A DNA stretch of 34,011 nt from Planctomycetota bacterium (GTDB lineage: Bacteria > Planctomycetota > Phycisphaerae > UBA1845), in NCBI GenBank assembly GCA_029558835.1, contig JAKQDH010000111.1, forward strand, positions 1-34,011. The letters are read 5' to 3'. Below the pieces are notes generated by a model. The model was not told the DNA's origin. It did not search any database and saw only the letters and a program-made list of their open reading frames with translations. Made by a program: the position numbers and the translations under genes. Of this stretch, positions 6,119 to 13,042 are shown piece by piece (the first letter of the stretch is position 1; each line of letters begins with the position of its first letter).

Positions 6119-6727
6119 ATGGCCCTGTTCAAGAGTTCGGAAGAGCGGCGCATCGAGCGGGACATCCGTATCCGCCAGGGCATCCGGCGGATCGAGAAGT
6201 CGATCCGTGAGCAGGGGCGCTTTCAGGACGAGTTCGTCCGCAACGCCCGCGAGGCGAAACGCATCGGCGACACCGGGCAGTATGCGTTCATCCGGGCTTC
6301 GCTCCGCAAGACCGCGACCATCCGCAAGATGCTGGAACGCCAGTTGCTCAGCGTCAAGAACGCTTTGCTCATCAAGCGCCAGGCGGAGGCGACGGCGGAC
6401 TTCGCCAAGAGCATGGGCCTGATGGCCGCCGAGATCGGCCGACTCTTCGGGGAGACGGACCTCATCAAGACCCAGGCGGACTGGGAGAAGGCGATGGTCC
6501 AGTCCCAGACGATGGAAGAACGCATGAACCTGTTCCTCGATTCGATCGAGGAACTGGCCGCCCAGGACGTCGAAACGAGCGCGGCGGCCGAGGTCGTCAG
6601 CGACGACGAAATCGACCGGCTCATCGAAGCGGAAGAGGCGGCCGAGCAGCAGAAGGAAATGGACAAGCTCGCCAGCCTGAAGGCGGAACTGGATTCGCTC
6701 AAGGGCGAGGGAGAGAAGCAGAAGTAG
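6119..6727 (+). CDS. CHMP/Snf7-like ESCRT-III family protein
   Basis: The gene encodes 202 residues; the ATG at 6119 has a GGAG 9 bases upstream. It starts MALFKSSEERRIERD and has a strongly basic first half. A helical hairpin spans residues about 8-88 (IRRIEKSIREQGRFQDEFVR, then the return helix FIRASLRKTATIRKMLERQLL). A central segment follows (ATADFAKSMGLMAAEIGRLF, 91-110), like the Kxx/MG linker region of CHMP1/2/3. The C-terminal half is acidic (SDDEIDRLIEAEEAAEQQKE). The last helix, KLASLKAELDSLK, has the leucine spacing of an MIM1 motif but lacks its key Arg. Length, charge split and segment order match eukaryotic and archaeal ESCRT-III better than PspA. MIM1 motifs bind MIT domains of Vps4, and the ATPase at 9665 has an MIT-like domain. 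This is the clearest ESCRT-III-like protein of the three, though similarity is judged by eye. Confidence 0.78.
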   Translation: MALFKSSEERRIERDIRIRQGIRRIEKSIREQGRFQDEFVRNAREAKRIGDTGQYAFIRASLRKTATIRKMLERQLLSVKNALLIKRQAEATADFAKSMGLMAAEIGRLFGETDLIKTQADWEKAMVQSQTMEERMNLFLDSIEELAAQDVETSAAAEVVSDDEIDRLIEAEEAAEQQKEMDKLASLKAELDSLKGEGEKQK

Positions 6728-6762
6728 AATAGCGAACGTCGATGAGCGAATAGCGAATACGG
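6728..6762 (+). repeat. Heptamer tandem repeat, 5 units
   Basis: The units are AATAGCG, AACGTCG, ATGAGCG, AATAGCG, AATACGG. The array begins at the base right after the TAG stop of the CHMP-like gene. It is the reverse-complement type of the array at 1024-1051. Confidence 0.85.
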
Positions 6763-6892
6763 AGGGGCAACGACGTTTGGCCGCGACGCGCTGCGAAGCG
6801 CGAGCAGTCGAAACACATGGTGCAGCGCGGCCAGCGCGTCGAGATGCTCGGGGCGACGGGAAATCGGGAACACGGGATTGTCTTCCTCAGAA

Positions 6893-7537
6893 ATGCCAGC
6901 CAAGGTCGGGAAAACCGGTCGCCTGCGCAAGTGGCTGGGCCGCCTGGTGCTCGCGGTCATCGTGCTGGTTCTGCTGACGAAGCTGTTCGAGCCCGCGCTA
7001 CGCCGCACGCAGCTCCTGCACGCCTGTGCCAGCGCGGATCGGCTGGTCGTGGACTTCAACACCTGGCCGGAGGACGTCCGGGCCAAGCTGAAACTTGAAG
7101 CGCAGCCGACGTATGACATCCGCGACCGCGAGGCAATCCAGAAGCTCCTGGGTTTGCTGCGCTTCCAGGTGGATTGGATGAATGGATCGTGCAGGTGCTA
7201 CGGAGACGTCGTGTTTCGTTTCTGCCGCGGGGAGCAGACGCTGGCCTCCGTGAGCCTGCATCACGACAAGAACCTGCGCTGGCGGGACGGCGCCTGGTGG
7301 GGTGACGCGACCCTGGTTGCGGAGAGTCGCACGGGGATCGATCAGTGGCTGAAGGACAACCACGTACCGTTCCGGCGGTCGGCGGGTGACATTACCGCGG
7401 CGGAGAACGAAACCCGGTCTTGCCCCGAGCCGACGCCGACGACGGCAGCAGGGCCGGTCGGCGCAGGCGCACAACCGGGCGCACAACCGGGCGCGGAAGC
7501 GGCGAACAACACTGAGGGGGCGCCACCACCCGGCTGA
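6893..7537 (+). CDS. Single-span membrane or secreted protein of unknown function
   Basis: The gene encodes 214 residues, taking the ATG at 6893; an upstream in-frame TTG at 6878 is an alternative, and neither has a strong ribosome site. A basic N-terminus (KTGRLRKWLGR) precedes one hydrophobic helix (about 17-30), so the rest is probably outside the membrane. The folded part (about 40-160) has notable conserved-looking residues: a CRCYGD cluster (C100, C102), SLHHDKNLRW with a His pair, and WWGDATL. It then has a Pro/Ala/Gly tail (from about 177) with a repeated AQPG motif. I do not recognise the family. The Cys/His cluster may bind metal (inference). It lies between the CHMP-like gene and the DUF2723 gene, 24 bases before the latter. 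Confidence 0.65.
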   Translation: MPAKVGKTGRLRKWLGRLVLAVIVLVLLTKLFEPALRRTQLLHACASADRLVVDFNTWPEDVRAKLKLEAQPTYDIRDREAIQKLLGLLRFQVDWMNGSCRCYGDVVFRFCRGEQTLASVSLHHDKNLRWRDGAWWGDATLVAESRTGIDQWLKDNHVPFRRSAGDITAAENETRSCPEPTPTTAAGPVGAGAQPGAQPGAEAANNTEGAPPPG

Positions 7538-7561
7538 GCGGAGCGTAGCGGGACGCTCCCG

Positions 7562-9199
7562 GTGAAGAACCAAGTGACGACGAGCGGATGCTTGGACCAG
7601 TGCTACGCAAGACGATCTCACCGTGGCAACGAGAAGCGATGGGTCGTTGTGATAACGGCCCTCGTCCTGGCGGCCGCCTGTGCCTGGTACGTGCCGCGCG
7701 GCGTCTGCTACGGCGACGCGGGCGACCTGCAGACCGCGTGCGCGACGCTGGGGATCGCGCACCCGCCGGGCTACGTCGGGTTTGCGACCGTGGGGTGGCT
7801 GCTGTGTCGAGTGCTGTTCTTCATCGAGCCGGCGTGGGTCGTGTCGCTGGCGTGTGCCGCGTGTATAGTGGCAGCGCTGGTCCTGCTGGTGCTGTTGCTC
7901 ATCCGTGGCGGGCTGCATCCCTTCGCGGCCGGGGCAGCCGTGCTGGTGCTGGCCGGGTTACGACACGTGTGGGCGAGCGCCGTGCTGCCCGATGCCGATG
8001 CGCCGGCGCTGGCCTGCCTGATGGGGGCGGCCTACCTGCTGACCGTGTACGCGCGGCGGCGACACTGGTGGCCGCTGCTGTTGGGGGCGGGGCTGCTGGG
8101 ATTCGGGGCTGCAAATCGCCCACCACTGCTGCTGGCCGTGCCGGGATTCCTGCTCGCGTGGATCATCATCGAGCGTCGCGCCCGGGCGGTTGGCGGGGAG
8201 ACGATCGGCCGGTTGCTGGCGTCGCTGGTGTGCGCGGGCGCGCCGATCGCGCTGGTGGCGGCCCTCACGCTGGGCCGGGACTCCGCGGGCAATCCGTACA
8301 ACTACATAGAGCACTACAACGAGCTGCATCGGGAGTTGCCGGGTCAGGACGCGGGCTTGAGTGCACGAGGGGAGCGTCTGCGCTGGCTGGTGACCGCCCG
8401 GCAATACCACGAGCTGACGAGTTCAGATTGGCAACAGGTGCGGGCCAGGTTTCGCTACCTGCGCCGGCAACTGGGTGTCTACGACGCGCTGCCGATGGCG
8501 GCCGTGCTGCTGCTGCTGGCGGGCGGGACGTGGAAGTTGATGCGGCGGGTTCCCGAGGACGCGTGCTGTGCCTGGGGCATCCTGCTGGGGCAGATGGCGT
8601 TTCTGCTGTACTACCGGACGGCGGTGCCGACGGCCGACCTGCTGCCGGTGATCTCGGCGGGGACGTGGCTGGCCGGGGCGGGATTCGCGGGGCTGCTCCC
8701 GCCCGAAGCGAGCTTGGCGGGATCGGAGGCCCAGGTGATCATCCGGGCACCACGGCTGCGCGCCTGCGTGGCGCTGGCGGCCATGATCACCGCCGGGAAC
8801 TGGTTCGGCTATCGCGTCGAGACACGTTCCGGGGTCGCTGCCGGGCAGGACGCCACGGGGTTCCTGGCTCGGGTCAGGTTTGCTGAGCTGCCGGCCGGGG
8901 CGGTGATCTTCGCCGATTGGAGTCACTCCCGACCGCTGTGGTATGCCCGGTGGGTGACGAGCCGGCGGGAGGATGTGCGCATCGTCTCGGGCCGCGGCGT
9001 GCCGGAGGACCCGGCGTGGAGCGAGTTGGAGGCACGGCGGCAGGCGGAGGCGGGGCAACAAAGCGCGGTGAATACGCCGGTGTTCTGTACGGTTGACGGT
9101 GACGCACCGGCCGGGTGGCACCTGGTGGCGCACGGCCCGCTGTGGCGTCTGGAACGGGACAGGCCACCGTCTGCCGAGTCGCTTGAGGGTGAGAACTGA
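7562..9199 (+). CDS. DUF2723-family polytopic membrane protein
   Basis: The gene encodes 545 residues, starting at a GTG. The segment GDAGDLQTACATLGIAHPPG (51-70) is the hallmark of DUF2723, a GT-C-like membrane family. Its eukaryotic relative TMEM260 is an O-mannosyltransferase; bacterial members are common in Bacteroidetes and Planctomycetes and are mostly uncharacterised. I see about ten hydrophobic helices: the first near 27-45 before the signature, a dense set from about 75 to 235, more at about 315-385, and one near 400. A soluble extracytoplasmic C-terminal part follows (about 420-545). The first loop with Asp52 and Asp55 would be the expected catalytic loop of a GT-C enzyme. A lipid-linked sugar donor is likely but unseen. 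It is collinear with the Snf7/Vps4-like genes; a functional link is not shown. Confidence 0.85.
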   Translation: MKNQVTTSGCLDQCYARRSHRGNEKRWVVVITALVLAAACAWYVPRGVCYGDAGDLQTACATLGIAHPPGYVGFATVGWLLCRVLFFIEPAWVVSLACAACIVAALVLLVLLLIRGGLHPFAAGAAVLVLAGLRHVWASAVLPDADAPALACLMGAAYLLTVYARRRHWWPLLLGAGLLGFGAANRPPLLLAVPGFLLAWIIIERRARAVGGETIGRLLASLVCAGAPIALVAALTLGRDSAGNPYNYIEHYNELHRELPGQDAGLSARGERLRWLVTARQYHELTSSDWQQVRARFRYLRRQLGVYDALPMAAVLLLLAGGTWKLMRRVPEDACCAWGILLGQMAFLLYYRTAVPTADLLPVISAGTWLAGAGFAGLLPPEASLAGSEAQVIIRAPRLRACVALAAMITAGNWFGYRVETRSGVAAGQDATGFLARVRFAELPAGAVIFADWSHSRPLWYARWVTSRREDVRIVSGRGVPEDPAWSELEARRQAEAGQQSAVNTPVFCTVDGDAPAGWHLVAHGPLWRLERDRPPSAESLEGEN

Positions 9200-9212
9200 G
9201 CGCCGCATGTGA

Positions 9213-9372
9213 ACCCCTCTCCCTTCCGAGGAGAGGGGCAGTGGTGAGGGTGGCGGCGGGAGCAGGTGCTCCGGATACGACGACATGCTTACCCGCGACT
9301 GCGGTCGCGGGAAAGCCTCGCACCCGGGTGGCCCAGGTCCTTCTGGACCTGGGGGACTGATGAACGCTGCGG
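9213..9372. repeat. Composite island of B, C and E repeat elements
   Basis: 9213-9239 is a family-B palindrome (CCCCTCTCCC, centre TTCCGA, GGAGAGGGG). 9284-9316 is a half family-C hairpin (CATGCTTACCCGCGAC pairing with GTCGCGGGAAAGC). 9323-9372 is a family-E element (GGCCCAGGTCC...GGACCTGGGGGACTGATGAA). The gap 9200-9664 has no gene that I can support; it also contains a heptamer array (9463) and a second B palindrome (9541). Confidence 0.8.
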
Positions 9373-9462
9373 CGGTGCTTGGTGCGACCGATCATGCTTG
9401 CGCGCGATTGTCGTTGCTCGAAAGCGTGGCGGTCGGGCCGGAACGGAAGCGAGGAGAAAAGA

Positions 9463-9497
9463 ATCTCAGATTTGAGATTCGGGATTTGAGATTCGAC
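9463..9497 (+). repeat. Heptamer tandem repeat, 5 units
   Basis: The units are ATCTCAG, ATTTGAG, ATTCGGG, ATTTGAG, ATTCGAC. This is the same family as 5574-5608 and 10907-11025. Confidence 0.9.
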
Positions 9498-9540
9498 AGC
9501 GTGGCGTTGGGGCGTAGAGGCGAGCGCGAGACAATGTGGA

Positions 9541-9581
9541 CTTGCCCCTCACCCAACCTCTCCCCGGAGGGGAGAGGGGGC
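9541..9581. repeat. Family B palindrome
   Basis: The pattern is TTGCCCCTCACCC, then CCTCTCCCCGG and AGGGGAGAGGGGGCAG, a pyrimidine arm and a purine arm that can fold into a stem. It lies about 85 bases upstream of the Vps4-like ATPase start. Confidence 0.7.
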
Positions 9582-9664
9582 AGAGAGATGACGCGGAGGG
9601 GAGATCAGCCAGGGCGGCGACCCGGAGTTGCATCGCGGGCGGGTTGCCTCACAGGACAGATGCT

Positions 9665-10783
9665 ATGGCGGCTTCGTTCGCGGCATTTGAGCGTCTGAAG
9701 AGCAAGGGCGTGGCTGCCTATCAGCAGGGCGAGTACGGCGCGGCCAAGACGTACCTTGTCGATGCGGCCGAGTGCATGCTGGAACTGGCCGCCCAGGCCC
9801 AGACGCCGGAAACACGCCGCCAGCAGGAGCAGCTTGCCGCCCAGCTCATCGACCTGGCCAAGGACTGCGATCGGCAACGCAGCACGCCGGGCAAGCCGCG
9901 CTTGCGCCAGCGCGAGGCCGATGAGGAACGCACCAGCGACGCGGCCGAGTGGGTCGTGAAGGAAAAGCCCAACGTCGGCTTCGATGACATCGCCGGGCTG
10001 GAGGACGTCAAGCAGGAAATCCGGGTCAAGACGATCTACCCGCTGGCACATCCGGAACTGGCGCAGCGGTACGGCATCGCCCGCGGCGGCGGCGTGCTGT
10101 TGTACGGTCCGCCGGGCACCGGCAAGACGATGATGGCCAAGGCCGTCGCCCATGAGATCGACGCGACGTTCTTCCTGGTCAGCCCCGCGCAGCTTATGAG
10201 CAAGTGGGTCGGCGAGGCCGAGCAGAACGTGCGCAAGCTCTTTGACGCGGCCAAGACGGAGCCGATGTCCGTCATTTTCCTGGATGAGCTTGAGGCACTG
10301 GTACCGAAGCGCAAGAGCGACAGCTCGACGGTGATGCAGCGCGTGGTGCCGCAGATCCTGCAGGAACTGGAAGGTTTCGACCGCAGCGCGGAGCGGGCGT
10401 TGCTTTTCGTCGGAGCGACCAACAAGCCGTGGCTGCTCGATGAGGCGATGCTGCGGCCGGGGCGGCTCGATGCGAAGGTGTACATCGGTCTGCCGGACCC
10501 GGTGGCGCGCTACCGGCTGCTGGAGATCCACTTCGGCAAGCGCCCGCTGGCGGAGGACGTGGACTTCGCCGAGCTCTGCGACAAGCTGGAAGGCTACAGC
10601 GGGGCGGACATCAAGAACATCGCCCTGGAGGCGGCCGAGCGACCGTTTCTCGAGGCGATCGGCGGCAAGGAGGCGCGTGCGATCACGCGGCAGGACGTGC
10701 TGGAGGTGATCGCGGCCAATCCGCCCTCCGTCCACCCCAGCGACCTGGTACGCTACGAGAAGTTCGCAGAGGAGGGGCGGTGA
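9665..10783 (+). CDS. Vps4-like AAA+ ATPase with N-terminal MIT-like domain
   Basis: The gene encodes 372 residues; AGGA 8 bases before the ATG at 9665 supports the start. Residues about 4-70 are a three-helix bundle of MIT type (AFERLKSKGVAAYQQGEYGAAKTYL, then two Gln/Ala-rich helices). After a charged linker comes the meiotic-clade AAA+ core: FDDIAGLEDVK (106-116), Walker A GPPGTGKT (148-155), pore loop MSKWVGE (178-184), Walker B VIFLDE (203-208), sensor GATNKP (250-255), and RPGR (264-267) with the arginine-finger region. The C-terminus PPSVHPSDLVRYEKFAEE resembles the last helix of Vps4 and archaeal CdvC. Vps4/CdvC enzymes pull apart ESCRT-III polymers at membranes, and MIT domains bind ESCRT-III tails. 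With three Snf7-like genes upstream on the same strand, that role is the natural inference. Its closest non-Vps4 alternatives are katanin/spastin-like AAA proteins. Confidence 0.88.
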   Translation: MAASFAAFERLKSKGVAAYQQGEYGAAKTYLVDAAECMLELAAQAQTPETRRQQEQLAAQLIDLAKDCDRQRSTPGKPRLRQREADEERTSDAAEWVVKEKPNVGFDDIAGLEDVKQEIRVKTIYPLAHPELAQRYGIARGGGVLLYGPPGTGKTMMAKAVAHEIDATFFLVSPAQLMSKWVGEAEQNVRKLFDAAKTEPMSVIFLDELEALVPKRKSDSSTVMQRVVPQILQELEGFDRSAERALLFVGATNKPWLLDEAMLRPGRLDAKVYIGLPDPVARYRLLEIHFGKRPLAEDVDFAELCDKLEGYSGADIKNIALEAAERPFLEAIGGKEARAITRQDVLEVIAANPPSVHPSDLVRYEKFAEEGR

Positions 10784-10790
10784 CTGACCC

Positions 10791-10880
10791 CTCGCCCCGT
10801 CGAGGGGTGCTGACTAACCCGTTGCCCCGTCGAGGGGCGTTGACCTGCCCCTCTCCCTTCCGAGGAGACGGGCAGGGGGG
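10791..10880. repeat. Tandem family-B units
   Basis: Three successive B-type units of about 29-30 bases lie here. The first two share CCCCGTCGAGGGG, and the third is CCCCTCTCCCTTCCGAGGAG followed by a GGGCAGG arm. The array begins right after the ATPase stop and could act in transcript processing or termination. The gap 10784-11109 otherwise holds only the heptamer array. Confidence 0.75.
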
Positions 10881-10906
10881 AGAGTGGCGGAGGCGAGGGG
10901 AGCAGA

Positions 10907-11025
10907 ATCTCAGATTTGAGATCTCAGATTTGAGATGCCAGATTCGCGATCTCAGATTCGAGATTTGGCATTCGAGGTCCGAGACTCGGAATCTGAGATT
11001 AGAGGTTTGAGATTCGAGGCTTGAA
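10907..11025 (+). repeat. Degenerate heptamer array, 17 units in phase
   Basis: From 10907 every 7 bases starts a unit of the ATTNNAG type. Examples are ATCTCAG, ATTTGAG, ATGCCAG, ATTCGCG, ATTCGAG, ATTTGGC, GTCCGAG, ACTCGGA, ATCTGAG, ATTAGAG, GTTTGAG and GCTTGAA. All 17 units keep exact 7-base spacing although the sequence drifts. It lies between the ATPase and the SPFH-like gene. Confidence 0.95.
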
Positions 11026-11109
11026 AGCACGGGACTCGCGCTGAGATACGGGAGTGACTTGCACGGAAGAAATGCCCCGCTGGCGCGTGTGAGCGGGAGG
11101 TGAAGGACC

Positions 11110-12873
11110 ATGAGCCAGTCGCTCAACTTCGAGACGTTCCTGGGCCGGCCGGACGCGGTGGCGACGGCCCTGGCGGTCGGCGAAATGTTCGGCCTGCTGC
11201 GGCGGACGTATGAGCTGCCGCCGCCATGGGCCGCGCTGGTGAGACGTACGACTGGTGACCACGTCGTCGTCCCGGCCGGCGCTTGTTGTGAGGCCGGCGG
11301 CGCCGAGGAAGTGCTGCTGGTGCGTACCACGCCGCTGGAACTGGAGTTCGCTGAGGAGCAGCTTACCACGCAGGACCGGTTTCAGTGCCAGGCGCGTGTC
11401 ACCGTGAGCGTGCGGGTGGTGCCGGAGCGGGCGGAGTTGCTCTCCCTGAGCAAGACCGTGCTGGGTAGCGAGCGGACGGCGACGGCGGCCACGCTCCGGC
11501 GTTACCTGCAAGGTGCCCTGCGGCAGGCGCTGGTGCAGGCGGCCGGGGCGCAGGAGGCGGCCGTTCTCGTCGACGGCCAAGCCCCCGCGGTCGAGGCGCT
11601 GAGCAAGGCGTTGCAGGGACCCTGCTTCCTGGCGGGGCTGGTGGTGGAGGGCACGCCGCGCGTGCGGTTCGACTCGGAGACGTTTCGTCAGGTGCGGCAG
11701 TCGGAGGAGCAGGCGGCCCGGCAACAGCGGGAGCACGAAGCGTCCCGGCAGGTCCAGCAGGCACTCGAACAGGCGCAGCGGACTCACCTCGATCATCTGG
11801 CCGAGCTGCTTGCCAAGCTGAAACAGCTTGCCGCCGCTTCGCCCCAGGCCGAGCTGGGCGACCTGATGCGGACGTTCTCCGAGGCGCAGCGGGGGGAGCT
11901 GTACGAGGCGCTGTTTGCGACCGCACCGAGCGGGCCGCGCACGGCGTGGATCGCGGTGGCCTCCGGCGATGAACTGCTCTTCCTGGACCCCAGCGCGCCG
12001 GCGGCCATCAACCGGCGGGTGACCATCAGCGGGTCCGCGGGTCCCCTGCGCTCCGTGCAGACCGGGCTTACGCCGGAGGGGCGGACGGTGCTGCTGGTGG
12101 GCGCCGCCACCGGGGTGTATCAGCTCGCTCCGGAGGCGGCGCAAGCGGAGGTGACGTTCCTGGTGCCGGATGCCGCGGGCGTACGGGGCGGATTCAACGC
12201 GGCCACCCGCGTGGGTACGCGCCTGTTTGCCACCCACTCGGAGTTGGGCTTGCTGGAGTGGTCGATCGACGCACCCGCCTCGCCGCGGCGGCGGTTTGCG
12301 GCCCTGACGCAATCGGCGAAGTCGGTGCGGTGCGTACAGCTTCTCGGCGGCGATCTGTATGGCTCGATCGACGATCACGTGCTCCGCTGGCCGGCGGACG
12401 ATGTGAGCGATCAACCGGCGCAGGTATACACGGAGGCCGGTGGGCAAATCACCGCGGTGTGTCCGACGCCGATCGGTTTGTTGGCGGGCAACCGGTTCGG
12501 GCAACTCCTGTTTTGGCCGGAGCCGGCGGGCAGCGCGCCGCAGGTGGTTCACACCGGCAGCGGCAAGCCGGTGGAGTCGGCCGTGCTGCTCACCACCGGC
12601 GGCGTGCGGCGCGTCGTCTTCACCGATGGTTCGCCCTACGTGCACGCCCGCGTCCTGGGTGACAACTTCACCTGTCGTTACGAGGCGCCCGGGCAGATGC
12701 TGCGCCGCGTAGAGGTGGCCGACGATCTGCTCGTGGGCATGAACGACCTGCGCGACCGGCTGATCTGCTGGAGGCCGGGCACGCCGGGGGTGCCGAGCGC
12801 CACGGTTTCCGTCGGCGCCCTGTGTGGCCGGAGCATCCAGGACGCGTGCCTGATTCCGGAGACGCCACATTGA
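11110..12873 (+). CDS. SPFH-like, coiled-coil and beta-propeller fusion protein
   Basis: The gene encodes 587 residues; GGGAGG lies about 9 bases before the ATG. Residues about 40-195 resemble an SPFH (band-7/flotillin-like) domain. Beta-strands of the type LLVRTTPLELEF lead to RFQCQARVTVSVRVV (91-104), then a helix pair with RRYLQGALRQAL (130-141), and a closing strand FLAGLVVEGTPRVRF. A Gln/Glu-rich coiled coil follows (about 190-240). From about 275 to the end lie repeated beta-strand blocks of WD/propeller style, with turns such as AVASGDELLFLD, VGAATGVYQLA, LLAGNRFGQLLFWPEP and VGMNDLRDRLICW. No membrane helix is obvious, so it may be a peripheral scaffold. SPFH proteins build rings or membrane microdomains and often accompany PSP-type systems. 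It is next to the Vps4-like gene on the same strand. Confidence 0.7.
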   Translation: MSQSLNFETFLGRPDAVATALAVGEMFGLLRRTYELPPPWAALVRRTTGDHVVVPAGACCEAGGAEEVLLVRTTPLELEFAEEQLTTQDRFQCQARVTVSVRVVPERAELLSLSKTVLGSERTATAATLRRYLQGALRQALVQAAGAQEAAVLVDGQAPAVEALSKALQGPCFLAGLVVEGTPRVRFDSETFRQVRQSEEQAARQQREHEASRQVQQALEQAQRTHLDHLAELLAKLKQLAAASPQAELGDLMRTFSEAQRGELYEALFATAPSGPRTAWIAVASGDELLFLDPSAPAAINRRVTISGSAGPLRSVQTGLTPEGRTVLLVGAATGVYQLAPEAAQAEVTFLVPDAAGVRGGFNAATRVGTRLFATHSELGLLEWSIDAPASPRRRFAALTQSAKSVRCVQLLGGDLYGSIDDHVLRWPADDVSDQPAQVYTEAGGQITAVCPTPIGLLAGNRFGQLLFWPEPAGSAPQVVHTGSGKPVESAVLLTTGGVRRVVFTDGSPYVHARVLGDNFTCRYEAPGQMLRRVEVADDLLVGMNDLRDRLICWRPGTPGVPSATVSVGALCGRSIQDACLIPETPH

Positions 12874-12898
12874 CTCACACAGGCTGCGTGGCCAGCGT

Positions 12899-13000
12899 GG
12901 GTGCCATGCCCACCCCCGCCGGCCGGCGGGGGTGGGCATGTCGTCCGGTACAGGGGCATGCTTACCCGCGACTCCCGTCGCGGGAAAGCATGGCACCCAC
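12899..13000. repeat. Family C element with long inverted ends
   Basis: The outer ends GGTGCCATGC and GCATGGCACC are perfect inverted repeats. Inside lie two hairpins: CCCACCCCCGCC pairing with GGCGGGGGTGGG, and TACCCGCGAC pairing with GTCGCGGGAA. A close copy with the two hairpins in the other order is at 26629-26735. It fills most of the 169-base gap before the next gene. Confidence 0.85.
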
Positions 13001-13042
13001 CATGATGGAAACGCGGAACACACACGACGCACGGACGAGTTG

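Noticed and set aside
10907..11025. CRISPR array
   Set aside because: The units are 7 bases with no unique spacers, far too short; no cas gene is present.
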